A DNA stretch of 64,000 nt. Source: Stenotrophomonas sp. 704A1. GTDB lineage: Bacteria > Pseudomonadota > Gammaproteobacteria > Xanthomonadales > Xanthomonadaceae. The translations under genes and the position numbers were made by a program. The stretch spans positions 2,505,501 to 2,569,500 of the forward strand of contig NZ_CP130831.1 of the NCBI RefSeq assembly GCF_030549525.1, written 5' to 3'. Under the pieces are notes generated by a model. The model worked only from the letters and a program-made list of their open reading frames with translations. It did not search any database and was not told the origin of the DNA. Below are positions 1 to 8,546 of this stretch, in pieces; positions within the stretch are counted from its first letter, which is position 1, and each line of letters starts with the position of its first letter.

Positions 1-1
1 A

Positions 2-286
2 GGCCAGCTGGACGCGCATACCCGGTTGCGCTGGCGCCCCGGCCACCTGGTGCTGGATGGCCTGGAGGCAGAGAACGAGCGGCTTTCGCTGCGGGCGCGG
101 CTGGACCTGATGGACAAGCACAAGCGCGGCGATCTGTACCTGCGCTGGGGCGTGCTCGGCGCGGGGATCGAACTGGACGACCAGCGTCGGCAGTGGCACC
201 TGGCCGGTGCGCGCGAATGGTTCGACAGCCGGCCGGCGCTGTTGTCCGGCGCATCGGCGCAGGCCGTCGGCGGCAGCGCGGACTGA
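2..286 (+). CDS. C-terminal part of an unidentified protein, cut by the window start
   Basis: The reading frame is open from base 2 to the stop at 284-286, giving about 94 residues with no credible start of its own; a TTG at 26 has no ribosome-binding site. The segment alternates polar and hydrophobic residues in short strands (LRWRPGHLVLDGLEAENERL, then LYLRWGVLGAGIELDD), which suggests a beta-rich repetitive domain such as the end of an AsmA-like or similar envelope protein, but I do not recognise the family. The last 20 residues are Ala/Gly/Ser-rich and probably disordered. The gene must begin upstream of this window. Confidence 0.55.
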   Translation, partial: GQLDAHTRLRWRPGHLVLDGLEAENERLSLRARLDLMDKHKRGDLYLRWGVLGAGIELDDQRRQWHLAGAREWFDSRPALLSGASAQAVGGSAD

Positions 287-346
287 GCAGGCGTGCACGC
301 CCGCGGCGCACACCGCCACGGGCCGCAGCGCATCGCCGCGAGCGGG

Positions 347-661
347 TTACTGGGCGGTGACCGCCTGCAGGTGCCAGTGGCGCAACGCGCTGCCGCGGAA
401 GGCCTGCTCGCCGCATCCGGTCGGACACCGCAGCACACGTGCCGCCGACGTACTGACCAGCCCTTCCCCCTCCTGCGCCTTGAAGATCGCCTCGCATGAC
501 AGGCAGCGCGCCACCAGCGCGTAGAGGTGCACGATGCGGCCACTGCAGGGGTCGTGCAGGGCATCGACGTCCAGCAGTTCGAACCGGGAACGAGGCGACC
601 GCGTGGTCGTATCCGCGGAGGGAGAGGCCAGGGAAGGAGAAGCGGAAGGCTGCAGGTTCAC
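347..661 (-). CDS. small cysteine-rich protein, possible zinc ribbon, function unknown
   Basis: A 104-residue frame read from a GTG at 661. The first 30 residues are Ser/Thr/Pro-rich and look disordered. The C-terminal 75 residues are compact and carry CLSCEAIF (a CxxC pair) followed about 20 residues later by CPTGC, a Cys4 pattern typical of a small zinc ribbon. No family name comes to mind. It lies 73 bases downstream of the Rossmann-fold gene on the same strand and may be the last gene of the sigma factor operon. The frame stays open to 775, so an earlier start is possible, and no clear ribosome-binding site settles the choice. Confidence 0.5.
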   Translation of the reverse strand: MNLQPSASPSLASPSADTTTRSPRSRFELLDVDALHDPCSGRIVHLYALVARCLSCEAIFKAQEGEGLVSTSAARVLRCPTGCGEQAFRGSALRHWHLQAVTAQ

Positions 662-734
662 GTTGCGCTGTCTATGTCGGGGACAGCGCTGGACTGTAGA
701 GCGCGGGCTGTGCAGCGCATGTGCAATCCCGCGG

Positions 735-1418
735 TCAGTGCGCGCGGCCAGCGCCCCAGCGGTTGATCTGCGCACACTCCAGCACCGGCGGCGGATCGCT
801 GGCCAGGGCCAGCGCGATCATCGCCCGTCCAATCGTCTCGTTGCTGGTGACCAGTGCGGGCAACGCCCGGCCAGCGAGTGACATCAGCGGCCCGCCGACG
901 CGGTACAGCGGCTGCAGCAGCACGTGCCGGCTGCCGGTTCCCGCCACCGGCCGTACCCCCGCCGGCCGCAGCATCACGCTGCGAACGGGAAGCTGCACCA
1001 GCGCGGCCTCGACCTCGCCCTTGACCCGCAGCGGCATGATGCGGCTGCGCGGATCCGCATGTGCGCCGGAGACATACAGGAAGCGCCCCTGTGGGTTGTG
1101 CACGGCCCACGCCGCGGCCACGGCCACGGTGGCATCGACGGTCACCTGCCGATACAGGGCCTCGGCCGTGCCCAGCGGTGGAGCACCCGCGCAGTAGAAG
1201 CACGCGTCGAAGCCGGCCAGCTGCGTCGCCAACGTGGCAGCCTGGCGGAAGTCGGCCAGCACGAGCCGGTCGATACGCGCATCCAGCGCGCCGTCGCTGC
1301 GGACCAGCGCCACCGTGCGCGCGACGTGCGGCGAGGCCAGGCAGGCGCGGGCAACCCCCTGCCCGACCAGGCCGGTCGCGCCGGTCAGCAGGATCTTCAG
1401 TGGGGCGGAGTCAGCCAT
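735..1418 (-). CDS. NAD(P)-dependent epimerase/dehydratase-like Rossmann-fold protein
   Basis: The 227-residue product opens with a classical dinucleotide-binding fold: a hydrophobic first strand followed by GATGLVGQG, the GxxGxxG loop. It then shows FYCAGAPP and FLYVSGAHAD, typical of atypical short-chain dehydrogenases of the NmrA/YwnB/HIM1 kind, which often act as redox sensors or oxidoreductases rather than sugar epimerases. The substrate cannot be read from the sequence. The ATG at 1418 is preferred; a GTG two codons upstream at 1424 is an alternative. It follows chrR by 19 bases and is probably cotranscribed with the sigma factor pair, which would place it in a photo-oxidative stress response. 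Confidence 0.75.
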   Translation of the reverse strand: MADSAPLKILLTGATGLVGQGVARACLASPHVARTVALVRSDGALDARIDRLVLADFRQAATLATQLAGFDACFYCAGAPPLGTAEALYRQVTVDATVAVAAAWAVHNPQGRFLYVSGAHADPRSRIMPLRVKGEVEAALVQLPVRSVMLRPAGVRPVAGTGSRHVLLQPLYRVGGPLMSLAGRALPALVTSNETIGRAMIALALASDPPPVLECAQINRWGAGRAH

Positions 1419-1437
1419 GCGCACACCTGCGGGGCAG

Positions 1438-2112
1438 CTAGAGTTTCACGAAACGCTGGATCCGGCGCGCCAGCCAGCCGCTGAACACCAGCGGTGCATC
1501 CAGCGCCGAAACGCAGATGCACGGCACGCCCGGCGCGGTCACCGGCTGATGCTCGACCGCTTCGTCCAGATCGGCCACGTCACCCGGCGCGAACAGTCCC
1601 AGCGCGTCATTGTAGGCACCGCGCAGGATCTGCGTCAGTTCGCTGCGGCCATGGCTGTGCATCGGCAGGCACTTGCCCGGTGCGATCCGCAGCATGATCA
1701 GCGACTCCATCTGTTCGGCGCGGATGCAGTGCACCCCCGGCGCGATCCAGCGCCAGCGCAGGCGGCGCAGCGAGTCGCCGAAGAACGGGTGCAGCGCGGC
1801 CGGCAGCGCATCGGGGTCGGCACCCGGCCGCTCCGCGACGCGCGGCTGAGGAGCGGGCGGCCGGACGCCATCCGGCTGATCATCCAGCTGCGCCAGCATG
1901 GCCTGCCTGAGCGTGGCCTGGCGTGCCTCTGCAGCCGCAGGTTGGGTCTGCTCCAGCAGCACCGAACCGATCGCCTCGGCATCGCGCAGGCGCTGCCGGC
2001 AGTGCGCGCACTGTTCCAGATGGGTGCCGGCGACAATGCTCAACGGCTCCGGCAACGCACCGGCGGCGTAGCTCAGCAGGGTCGATTCGTGCAGGTGATG
2101 GTGCGGATTCAC
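1438..2112 (-). CDS. chrR: ChrR-family anti-sigma factor (cupin)
   Basis: The 224-residue protein has the two-domain layout of ChrR. The N-terminal zinc-binding anti-sigma domain carries H31-x3-C35-x2-C38 plus nearby histidines. The C-terminal cupin carries H152, H154 and E158 in MHSHGRSE, matching the second metal site of the Rhodobacter sphaeroides protein. ChrR holds its cognate sigma factor inactive in the cytoplasm and releases it when singlet oxygen or organic hydroperoxides are sensed. Its start overlaps the end of the sigma factor gene by four bases, so the pair is translationally coupled. The assignment follows from established knowledge of the RpoE-ChrR family; the inducer in this organism is inferred. 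Confidence 0.9.
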   Translation of the reverse strand: MNPHHHLHESTLLSYAAGALPEPLSIVAGTHLEQCAHCRQRLRDAEAIGSVLLEQTQPAAAEARQATLRQAMLAQLDDQPDGVRPPAPQPRVAERPGADPDALPAALHPFFGDSLRRLRWRWIAPGVHCIRAEQMESLIMLRIAPGKCLPMHSHGRSELTQILRGAYNDALGLFAPGDVADLDEAVEHQPVTAPGVPCICVSALDAPLVFSGWLARRIQRFVKL

Positions 2113-2681
2113 GACGCGCCCCCCACCCTGCTCTGCAGCTGCAGGAACGCGCGCCGCAGGTGCGACTTGACCGTACCCAGTGGCATGCCCAGCGCCTGGG
2201 CGATCTCACTGTGGCTCTTGGCCTCGAAATAGGACATGCGGACCAGCCGGGCCTGGGTGGCCGGCAGTTCGTTGATGCGCTGCCGCAGCCGCGCATGGTC
2301 GGCGAACTGTTCGGCGCTGCTGCGTTCGCTGGCATCGCCCGCCGCGGCCGTCTCCACCGCATCCTGTACCAGCATCCAGCTGCGCTCGCGGCGCACGCGG
2401 TCGATATGCAGGTTGCGGCCGATGCGGAACAGCCAGGTGCTCAGCGCGCCCTGCGCCGGATCGAACTCGGCCGCGCGCAGCCACAGGCGCAGCAGGCATT
2501 CCTGCGCCAGCTCCTCGGCCACCGCCTCCGGCGCCCCCAGGCCACGCAGGTAAAGGCACAGGCGCGGCATGAAGTGGTCGTAGATGCGCATGAAGCAGTC
2601 ACGGTCGCGCAGCCGCGCGACGCCGTCCATGTCACCGGTCCAGTTCAACGGCTCATTGTTGGGCTGCTGTGAGCTGGACAC
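2109..2681 (-). CDS. rpoE: ECF RNA polymerase sigma factor partnered with ChrR
   Basis: About 190 residues with region 2 (ELAQECLLRLWLRAAEFDP, then WLFRIGRNLHIDRVRR, the core-binding and -10 recognition segments) and region 4 (ARLVRMSYFEAKSHSEIAQ followed by LGTVKSHLRRA, a helix-turn-helix). It directly precedes and overlaps chrR, which identifies it as the singlet-oxygen type ECF factor. I chose the GTG at 2681 (VSSSQQPN); an ATG at 2630 is possible, and neither has a clear ribosome-binding site. The frame remains open far upstream to 4865, but that stretch is antisense to the desaturase gene and is not part of the protein. It faces the rightward lipid operon, its most probable target. Confidence 0.88.
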   Translation of the reverse strand: MSSSQQPNNEPLNWTGDMDGVARLRDRDCFMRIYDHFMPRLCLYLRGLGAPEAVAEELAQECLLRLWLRAAEFDPAQGALSTWLFRIGRNLHIDRVRRERSWMLVQDAVETAAAGDASERSSAEQFADHARLRQRINELPATQARLVRMSYFEAKSHSEIAQALGMPLGTVKSHLRRAFLQLQSRVGGAS

Positions 2682-2791
2682 GATCCGCGTGGCGTCGAGG
2701 GAGTGGAAGGGGCTGGCGGGGGGACGGTACATCGACGCTGGCGGCCGTGGAGTGAAGAGGAGTCCTGCTCTGTACGCAGCAGGGCGCCGGT

Positions 2792-2817
2792 TGGATGCAC
2801 GGCCCGGCCTGCATCCA
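2792..2817. promoter_or_regulatory. 26-base inverted repeat between sigma factor and lipid operon
   Basis: Arms TGGATGCA and TGCATCCA, 8 bases each, are exact complements separated by a GC-rich 10-base centre. It sits about 50 bases before the start of the secreted protein gene at 2868, so it could be an operator or a hairpin in the leader. A second perfect palindrome, CTGTACGTACAG, lies at 2828-2839. No function can be assigned. Confidence 0.4.
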
Positions 2818-2867
2818 GCAGTGCCTCCTGTACGTACAGCCAGACATCCCGCCGATGGAGGCTTCCG

Positions 2868-3635
2868 ATGCGCCTGGTCTGGCTGATGCTGTGCATTCCC
2901 TGCACCTGTGCCGCAGCCCCGCTGCTGCGTTCGGAGGGCGTGGCCACCACCGCCGACGGGCGCCTGGCGTACCGCGAGGTGCATTGGCAGCAGGGTGCCG
3001 CCGATGGCGGCGCACGCTGGGTGGAGTACCGCTGTCCCGGCGGGCAGCCGTTCGCGCGCAAGCAGATGCCGGCCACCGCGCGTGCGCAGGCCCGCGGTTA
3101 CCGCCTGCAGGACGCGCGCAGCGGCCAGAGCGCGAACGTGCAGGTGGGGCCGGCGTCGGTACAGGTCGAATGGCAGGAAACGGCCAGCGCGCCGCTGCGC
3201 AGGCAGCGCCTGCCACTGCCGCAGGATGCGGTGGTCGACGCCGGCTTCGATGCCGCGGTGCGCGCGCACTGGGCGGCGCTGTTGGGCGGAACCCCGCTCA
3301 GCCTGCCGTTCCTGGTCCCCGCCCGCCAGCGCTACTACCCGGTGCAGGTCCGCTATCGCGGCCCGGTGCGCTGGCAGGGCCAGGCCGCGCATGCCATCGA
3401 TGTGCGGCTGGATACCTGGTTCGGCGCCGTGGCACCGCGGCTGGCGCTGGTCTATGCGGACCGTGACCAGCGCCTGCTGGAATTCCATGGCACCAGCAAC
3501 CTGCGCGATGCGCGCGGCGACTACCCGCTGGTCACCGTGCGCTTTGCCGATGCCGCCAGCGCGGCGTCCGAGGCGTCCTGGCGCGATGCGCAGCAGCAAC
3601 CGCTGGTCCGCGCGTGCGAAGTGACGCCCGAGTGA
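2868..3635 (+). CDS. secreted protein of unknown function, first gene of the lipid operon
   Basis: The 255-residue product starts at the ATG at 2868, preceded by a GGAG box about 8 bases upstream. The frame opens further upstream at 2703, but that part is low-quality Arg/Ser sequence. A signal peptide is clear (MRLVWLMLCIPCTCAAA), so the protein is periplasmic or envelope-associated. The mature part is beta-rich with repeated short strands and no catalytic motif I recognise. It is followed 93 bases later by the desaturase gene on the same strand and may share its sigma factor control. Confidence 0.75.
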   Translation: MRLVWLMLCIPCTCAAAPLLRSEGVATTADGRLAYREVHWQQGAADGGARWVEYRCPGGQPFARKQMPATARAQARGYRLQDARSGQSANVQVGPASVQVEWQETASAPLRRQRLPLPQDAVVDAGFDAAVRAHWAALLGGTPLSLPFLVPARQRYYPVQVRYRGPVRWQGQAAHAIDVRLDTWFGAVAPRLALVYADRDQRLLEFHGTSNLRDARGDYPLVTVRFADAASAASEASWRDAQQQPLVRACEVTPE

Positions 3636-3728
3636 AGACGGTGCCGCTGCGTTGTCGTCGCGCAGCGACTGCATCCAATCCGCGCTGCGCTGCGTAGAGG
3701 GGGCAATCGACATCACGGGTTTCCGGCC

Positions 3729-4685
3729 ATGGCCTCCGCAGCGCCTCCGCTTCGCCGCCGTTCCTCCCCGCTGCGCACCGTGCTGCGCTGGTTCGATACC
3801 AGCGCAGCGCGTGAGGCGGACGGCGACGACAGCCGCGCTGCGCGCATCGACTGGCTGCGCGCCCTGCCCTTCGTCGGCCTGCATGTGGCGTGCGTTGCGG
3901 TGATCTGGGTGGGCGTGTCCTGGATTGCGGTGGCGGTGGCCGCGTTCCTGTATGCGGTCAGGATGTTCGCCATCACAGCGTTCTATCACCGCTACTTTTC
4001 GCACCGTACCTTCGAGGCCTCGCGCCCGGTGCAGTTCGTGTTTGCCGTCATCGGCGCGGCCAGTGTGCAGCGCGGGCCGCTGTGGTGGGCAGCGCATCAC
4101 CGCCACCACCATCGCCATGCCGATCAGGCCGAAGACCCGCACTCTCCCCGCGCGGGGGGCTTCTGGCGCAGCCACATGGGCTGGTTCCTGACCCGCGGCG
4201 CGTTCGCCACCGACCTGCGGCGCATTCCCGACCTTGCGCGCTACCCGGAGCTGCGCTGGCTGGACCGGTTCGACACCGCGGTGCCGGTGCTGCTGGCCGC
4301 CGCGTTGTATGGACTGGGCGCGACGCTGGAGCGCCTCGCACCGGGGCTGCACACGTCCGGCCCGCAACTGCTGGTCTGGGGCTTCTTCATCTCCACCGTC
4401 GTGCTGTTCCATGCCACGGTCACCATCAATTCGCTGGCACACCGTTTCGGGCGCCGCCGCTTCGATACCCGCGATGACAGCCGCAACAACCTGTGGCTGG
4501 CGCTGCTGACCTTCGGCGAGGGCTGGCACAACAACCACCACTTCTTCCCCGGCACCGTGCGCCAGGGCTTCCGCTGGTGGGAAATCGACCTGACCTGGTA
4601 CGGCCTGCGCGCCATGGCGGCGTTGGGCCTGGTGAGCGGACTCAAGCCGATCCCTGCCTGGGTGCTGGCCAAGGCGAGGTACTGA
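3729..4685 (+). CDS. membrane fatty acid desaturase (acyl-CoA delta-9 type)
   Basis: The 318-residue integral membrane protein has the three histidine clusters of the membrane diiron desaturases: HRYFSH at 87-92, the HxxHH-type box in AAHHRHHHRH at 121-130, and EGWHNNHH at 264-271. At least four hydrophobic segments flank them. Such enzymes insert a cis double bond into acyl chains using oxygen and an electron donor. It opens a run of genes with one-base gaps or four-base overlaps (desaturase, FAD oxidoreductase, DUF1365, methyltransferase), suggesting they act on the same acyl chain. The exact bond position and whether the substrate is acyl-CoA or phospholipid cannot be read from sequence. 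Confidence 0.88.
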   Translation: MASAAPPLRRRSSPLRTVLRWFDTSAAREADGDDSRAARIDWLRALPFVGLHVACVAVIWVGVSWIAVAVAAFLYAVRMFAITAFYHRYFSHRTFEASRPVQFVFAVIGAASVQRGPLWWAAHHRHHHRHADQAEDPHSPRAGGFWRSHMGWFLTRGAFATDLRRIPDLARYPELRWLDRFDTAVPVLLAAALYGLGATLERLAPGLHTSGPQLLVWGFFISTVVLFHATVTINSLAHRFGRRRFDTRDDSRNNLWLALLTFGEGWHNNHHFFPGTVRQGFRWWEIDLTWYGLRAMAALGLVSGLKPIPAWVLAKARY

Positions 4686-4686
4686 G

Positions 4687-5964
4687 ATGCGCATCGCGGT
4701 CATCGGTTCCGGTATCGCCGGCCTGGCCACGGCCTGGGGGCTGGATGCCGAGCACGAGGTCACCCTGTTCGAGGCCGCCGACCATCTGGGCGGCCATACC
4801 CACACCCACCAGGTACGGGTCGATGGCCACCCGATGGCCGTCGATACCGGCTTCATCGTGTTCAATCCGCAGCACTATCCGCTGCTGACCGCCCTGTTCG
4901 AGCAGCTGCAGGTGGCGTCACAGCCGACCACCATGAGCTTTTCCATGCACAGCGAACGCAGTGGCGTGGAGTACAACGCCACCTCGCTCGACGGCCTGTT
5001 CTGCCAGCGCCGCAACCTGCTCTCGCCGCGCTTCTGGGGAATGCTGGCCGATCTGCGCCGCTTCTATCGGCATGCACCGGCGCTGCTGGACGAGCGTGAC
5101 GGGCCGACGCTGGGCGCGTACCTGCAGCGCGAGCGCTATGGCCGCGCGTTCATCGACGAACACCTGCTGCCGATGGCCTCGGCGCTATGGTCGTCGCCCA
5201 CCGCCTCGCTGCTCGACTTCCCCGCGCGCTACCTGGTGCAGTTCATGGCCAACCACCAGATGCTGCAGATCAGCGGACGGCCGCAGTGGCGGGTGGTGAC
5301 GGGCGGCTCGGCCCGTTACGTGGACGCGCTGCGCGCACGCTGGCGGGTGCGTGAACGGCTGGAATGCCCGGTGCATGCAGTCGAGCGCCTGCCGTGGGGC
5401 ATCCGGGTCCACAGTGCCGCCGGCATCGAAGGCTTCGATGAAGTGGTGCTGGCCTGCCACAGCGACCAGGCGCTGGCGCTGCTCGATGACCCCAGTGCCA
5501 ACGAACGCGAGGTGCTGGGTGCGATCCGCTACCAGCCCAACGAGGTCGTCCTGCACACCGACGCTGCACTGCTGCCGCGCAACCGCAAGGCCTGGGCGGC
5601 GTGGAATGCACACGTGCCGCGCGACCCTGCCGCGCCCTGCACGGTCAGCTACTGCATGAACCTGCTGCAGGGCCTGCCCGGCACGACGCCGGTGGTGGTC
5701 ACGCTGAACCGCAGCGAGGCGATCGATCCGGCGTTGGTCCTGCGCCGCCTGCAGTATGCGCATCCGGTGCATGACCACGCCGCCGTGCGCGCGCAGCAGC
5801 GCTGGGCCGAGGTGCAGGGCCACCGCCACACCTGGTTTGCCGGCGCCTACTGGGGCTGGGGCTTCCATGAGGACGGCATGCGCAGTGCGCAGCGTGTGGT
5901 GGATGCACTTGGCCGGCGCGTTGCCGAACAGCGGAGAACGCTGACGCTGGAGATGCCGGCATGA
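4687..5964 (+). CDS. FAD/NAD(P)-binding oxidoreductase (amine-oxidase-like)
   Basis: The 425-residue protein begins with the FAD-binding beta-alpha-beta unit: IAVIGSGIAGLATAW with GSGIAG at 7-12, then the acidic residue of LFEAADHLGGHTHTH, which is characteristic of the NAD/FAD-binding amine oxidase group found beside DUF1365 and CFA synthase genes. Only one base separates it from the desaturase and it overlaps the DUF1365 gene by four bases. In Rhodobacter sphaeroides, RpoE-regulated genes of this kind act in making unsaturated branched or furan fatty acids; that this protein oxidises or desaturates a methylated acyl chain is an inference. Confidence 0.85.
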   Translation: MRIAVIGSGIAGLATAWGLDAEHEVTLFEAADHLGGHTHTHQVRVDGHPMAVDTGFIVFNPQHYPLLTALFEQLQVASQPTTMSFSMHSERSGVEYNATSLDGLFCQRRNLLSPRFWGMLADLRRFYRHAPALLDERDGPTLGAYLQRERYGRAFIDEHLLPMASALWSSPTASLLDFPARYLVQFMANHQMLQISGRPQWRVVTGGSARYVDALRARWRVRERLECPVHAVERLPWGIRVHSAAGIEGFDEVVLACHSDQALALLDDPSANEREVLGAIRYQPNEVVLHTDAALLPRNRKAWAAWNAHVPRDPAAPCTVSYCMNLLQGLPGTTPVVVTLNRSEAIDPALVLRRLQYAHPVHDHAAVRAQQRWAEVQGHRHTWFAGAYWGWGFHEDGMRSAQRVVDALGRRVAEQRRTLTLEMPA

Positions 5965-6728
5965 GCGCCAGCGCGATCTACACCGGCCATGTCGAGCATC
6001 GCCGCCATCATCCGCAACCCCATCGGTTCCGCTACCCCATTGCCCAGCTGCTGCTGGACCTCGATGAACTGGACCAGGTGTTCAGCGGACGCTGGCTGTG
6101 GTCGGTTGGCCGCCGCAACCTGGCCGAGTTCCGCCGCAGCGACTATCTGGGCGACCCCGCCGTGCCGCTGGCCGATGCGGTCCGCGCCCGCGCCGCAACC
6201 CGGCTTGGCCGCCTGCCGGCCGGGCCGGTGCGCGTGCTGACCCATCTGCGCATGGGCGGCCATGTGTTCAATCCGGTCAGCTTCTACTACTGCTACCAGG
6301 CGGACGGCAGCACCCTGGACTGCATCGTCGCCGAGATCACCAACACGCCCTGGAAGGAACGGCATGCCTATGTGCTGCCGGTGGCCGAGGCGTTGCCACA
6401 GGGCCGCGCACTGCGCTGGCAGTTCGACAAACGCTTCCACGTCTCGCCGTTCATGCCGATGGATTGCGCCTATGACTGGCGCTTCACTGCGCCCGCTGAC
6501 GATCTGCGCGTGCACATGCAGGTCTGGCGCGATGGCAGGCGCCAGTTCGACGCGACCCAGTGCATGCAGCGCCGGGCCCTGGACGCGCGCGGCCTGGCCC
6601 ACGTGCTGGCGGCCTATCCGCTGATGACCCTGCAGGTGGTCGCCGCCATCCACTGGCAGGCGCTGCGCCTGTGGATCAAGCGCACCCCGGTCCACGACCA
6701 CCCCTCCCCAGCCGAGAAATCACGATGA
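5961..6728 (+). CDS. DUF1365 family protein
   Basis: The 255-residue product matches DUF1365 by its overall pattern: an opening IYTGHVEHRRHHPQPHRFRY, a central GGHVFNPVSFYYCY and the ITNTPWKERHAYVL segment, then a C-terminal hydrophobic stretch. The family is nearly always found between an FAD oxidoreductase and a CFA synthase, and in alphaproteobacteria it belongs to the singlet-oxygen regulon. Its biochemical role is not established by sequence. The start overlaps the preceding gene and its stop overlaps the next gene, both by four bases, so translation is coupled through the set. Confidence 0.88.
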   Translation: MSASAIYTGHVEHRRHHPQPHRFRYPIAQLLLDLDELDQVFSGRWLWSVGRRNLAEFRRSDYLGDPAVPLADAVRARAATRLGRLPAGPVRVLTHLRMGGHVFNPVSFYYCYQADGSTLDCIVAEITNTPWKERHAYVLPVAEALPQGRALRWQFDKRFHVSPFMPMDCAYDWRFTAPADDLRVHMQVWRDGRRQFDATQCMQRRALDARGLAHVLAAYPLMTLQVVAAIHWQALRLWIKRTPVHDHPSPAEKSR

Positions 6729-7984
6729 ACCCGATCACCCGCGCGGTCCCCCTGCCCCGCCCCACCAGCCTGGATGCGTTCCTGCGCGGACGCCTGCTGG
6801 CCCAGCTGGCGCCGCTGCGCGGTGGTCGCCTGTGCGTGCGTGATGCGTGCGGCGAGGTGCTGCTCGGTGATGCCGCCGCGGACCTGCAGGCAACCGTGAC
6901 CATCGACGACCCGGCCTTCTATCGCAAGGTGGCCGCGCAGGGCAGCGTGGGGGCCGGCGAAAGCTACATCCACGGTGACTGGCAGTGCGACGACCTGGTG
7001 GCGCTGGTGCGGCTGCTGGTGCGCAACCGCGACCTGCTGGACGGCATGGAGGGTGGACCGGCCCGCGCCGCAGGCTGGCTGCTGCGCGGCTGGAACCGCC
7101 TGCGGCGCAACAGCCGCGAAGGCAGCCGCCGCAACATCGCCGCACATTACGACCTCGGCAACGATTTCTTCGCGTTGTTCCTGTCACCGGACCTGATGTA
7201 CTCCTCGGCGTTGTTCGCTGCCGCCGACGAACCGCTGGAGGCCGCGTCGCGGCGCAAGCTCGAACGCATCTGCCAGCAGCTGCAGCTGCAGCCCGGCGAT
7301 CGCGTGGTGGAGATCGGCACCGGCTGGGGCGGCTTCGCCCTGCACGCAGCGCAGCACCATGGCTGCCACGTCACCACCACCACCCTCTCCGCCGAGCAGC
7401 ATGCCCTGGCCAGCCAGCGCGTGCGCGACGCCGGGCTGCAGGATCGGGTCACCGTGCTGATGCAGGACTACCGTGACCTGCAGGGCCAGTTCGACAAACT
7501 GGTCTCCATCGAGATGATCGAGGCCATTGGCGCCGAGTACCTGGACACCTACATGGCCACGCTGCAGCGCCTGCTTGCACCCGATGGCCTGGCCCTGCTG
7601 CAGGCCATCACCATTGAAGACCATCGCTACGAACAGGCGCGGCGCAGTGTGGACTACATCAAGCGCTTCGTGTTTCCCGGCAGCTTCATCCCCTCGCTCA
7701 CGGCGATCCTGTCGGCCAAGACCCGCGCCAGCGACCTGCAGCTGCTGGCCCAGCACGACTTCGGCGCGTCCTATGCGCTGACCCTGCACGCCTGGCGCCA
7801 GCGCTTCCTGGCGCAGCTGCCTGCGGTGCGTGCGCAGGGCTTCGACGATCGTTTCTGCCGGCTGTGGGAGTTCTATCTGGCGTACTGCGAGGGCGGCTTC
7901 CTGGAGCGTTCCATCGGCGTGTCGCACCTGCTGCTGGCGCGCCCGGGCTACCGGCCCGGCCTCGCCGACGCGCGGACGCACTGA
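6725..7984 (+). CDS. cfa: cyclopropane-fatty-acid-synthase-family methyltransferase
   Basis: The 419-residue protein has the family layout: an N-terminal accessory domain, the NIAAHYDLGNDFFALFL signature, the SAM-binding loop VVEIGTGWGGFALHAA near residue 195, then SIEMIEAIG and the YIKRFVFPG segment of the lipid-binding part. The enzyme transfers a methyl or methylene group from SAM to a double bond of a membrane phospholipid. The ATG at 6725 overlaps the DUF1365 stop by four bases; an open frame from 6560 is an upstream extension without support. Product type (cyclopropane or methyl branch) is undetermined, and a second, divergent homologue lies at 9325. Confidence 0.9.
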   Translation: MNPITRAVPLPRPTSLDAFLRGRLLAQLAPLRGGRLCVRDACGEVLLGDAAADLQATVTIDDPAFYRKVAAQGSVGAGESYIHGDWQCDDLVALVRLLVRNRDLLDGMEGGPARAAGWLLRGWNRLRRNSREGSRRNIAAHYDLGNDFFALFLSPDLMYSSALFAAADEPLEAASRRKLERICQQLQLQPGDRVVEIGTGWGGFALHAAQHHGCHVTTTTLSAEQHALASQRVRDAGLQDRVTVLMQDYRDLQGQFDKLVSIEMIEAIGAEYLDTYMATLQRLLAPDGLALLQAITIEDHRYEQARRSVDYIKRFVFPGSFIPSLTAILSAKTRASDLQLLAQHDFGASYALTLHAWRQRFLAQLPAVRAQGFDDRFCRLWEFYLAYCEGGFLERSIGVSHLLLARPGYRPGLADARTH

Positions 7985-7985
7985 C

Positions 7986-8546
7986 ATGGGGAACCGGCCG
8001 ACACGCGCTGCCTGGGTCAACCTGCTCGGCAACCAGCTGGTCTGGCTGTGCGCGGTGGCCGGTGCGGGGCGCGGCTGGCAATGGCCGGCGCTGCTGGCGG
8101 CCACCGCGTTCGTGGGCAGTCAGCTGCGGGCGTCGGCGCATCCCGGCCTGGATCTGCGCCTGGTGCTGCTGGCCCTGGCCTGCGCGTGGCTGGTCGATGG
8201 CGGTGCCGCGGCCACGGGCACGGTGCGCTATGCGGCCTCGCCGTGGGCAGGGGCGCCGCCGCTGTGGATCTTTGCACTGTGGGCGGCGTTTGCGATGACG
8301 CTGACCCATTCGATGCAGTTCCTGCAGCGCCATCGCGTGCTGCCACTGGCCATGGCCCTGCTGGCGCCGCTGGCCTACCTTTCCGCCGCACGCGGCTTCC
8401 AGGCGGTGCACTTCCCGCCACCGGCCTGGCACGGCCTGGCCGTGCTCGCGGCGGGCTGGTGCCTGGCCCTGCCGCTGCTGGTCGGGCTGGCCCGGCGCGG
8501 TGACCTGTCCCGGCGCGATCGCGCCCCTGATGGAGCCGTCCGATGA
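7986..8546 (+). CDS. DUF2878-like integral membrane protein
   Basis: The 186-residue protein consists mainly of five or six hydrophobic segments with short polar turns, including WVNLLGNQLVWLCAV at the N-terminus and a LWAAFAMTLTHSM segment in the middle. This matches DUF2878, a small inner-membrane family found beside DUF1295 and CFA synthase genes. No catalytic motif is visible. One base separates it from the upstream methyltransferase stop, and its end overlaps the DUF1295 gene by four bases. A role in acyl chain or phospholipid handling is suggested only by location. Confidence 0.75.
   Translation: MGNRPTRAAWVNLLGNQLVWLCAVAGAGRGWQWPALLAATAFVGSQLRASAHPGLDLRLVLLALACAWLVDGGAAATGTVRYAASPWAGAPPLWIFALWAAFAMTLTHSMQFLQRHRVLPLAMALLAPLAYLSAARGFQAVHFPPPAWHGLAVLAAGWCLALPLLVGLARRGDLSRRDRAPDGAVR

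Noticed and set aside
2682..4865. Upstream part of a 918-residue leftward ORF continuous with the sigma factor
   Set aside because: It is antisense to the desaturase gene and rich in Arg/His/Gln repeats typical of a shadow frame in GC-rich DNA; only the last 190 residues look like a protein.
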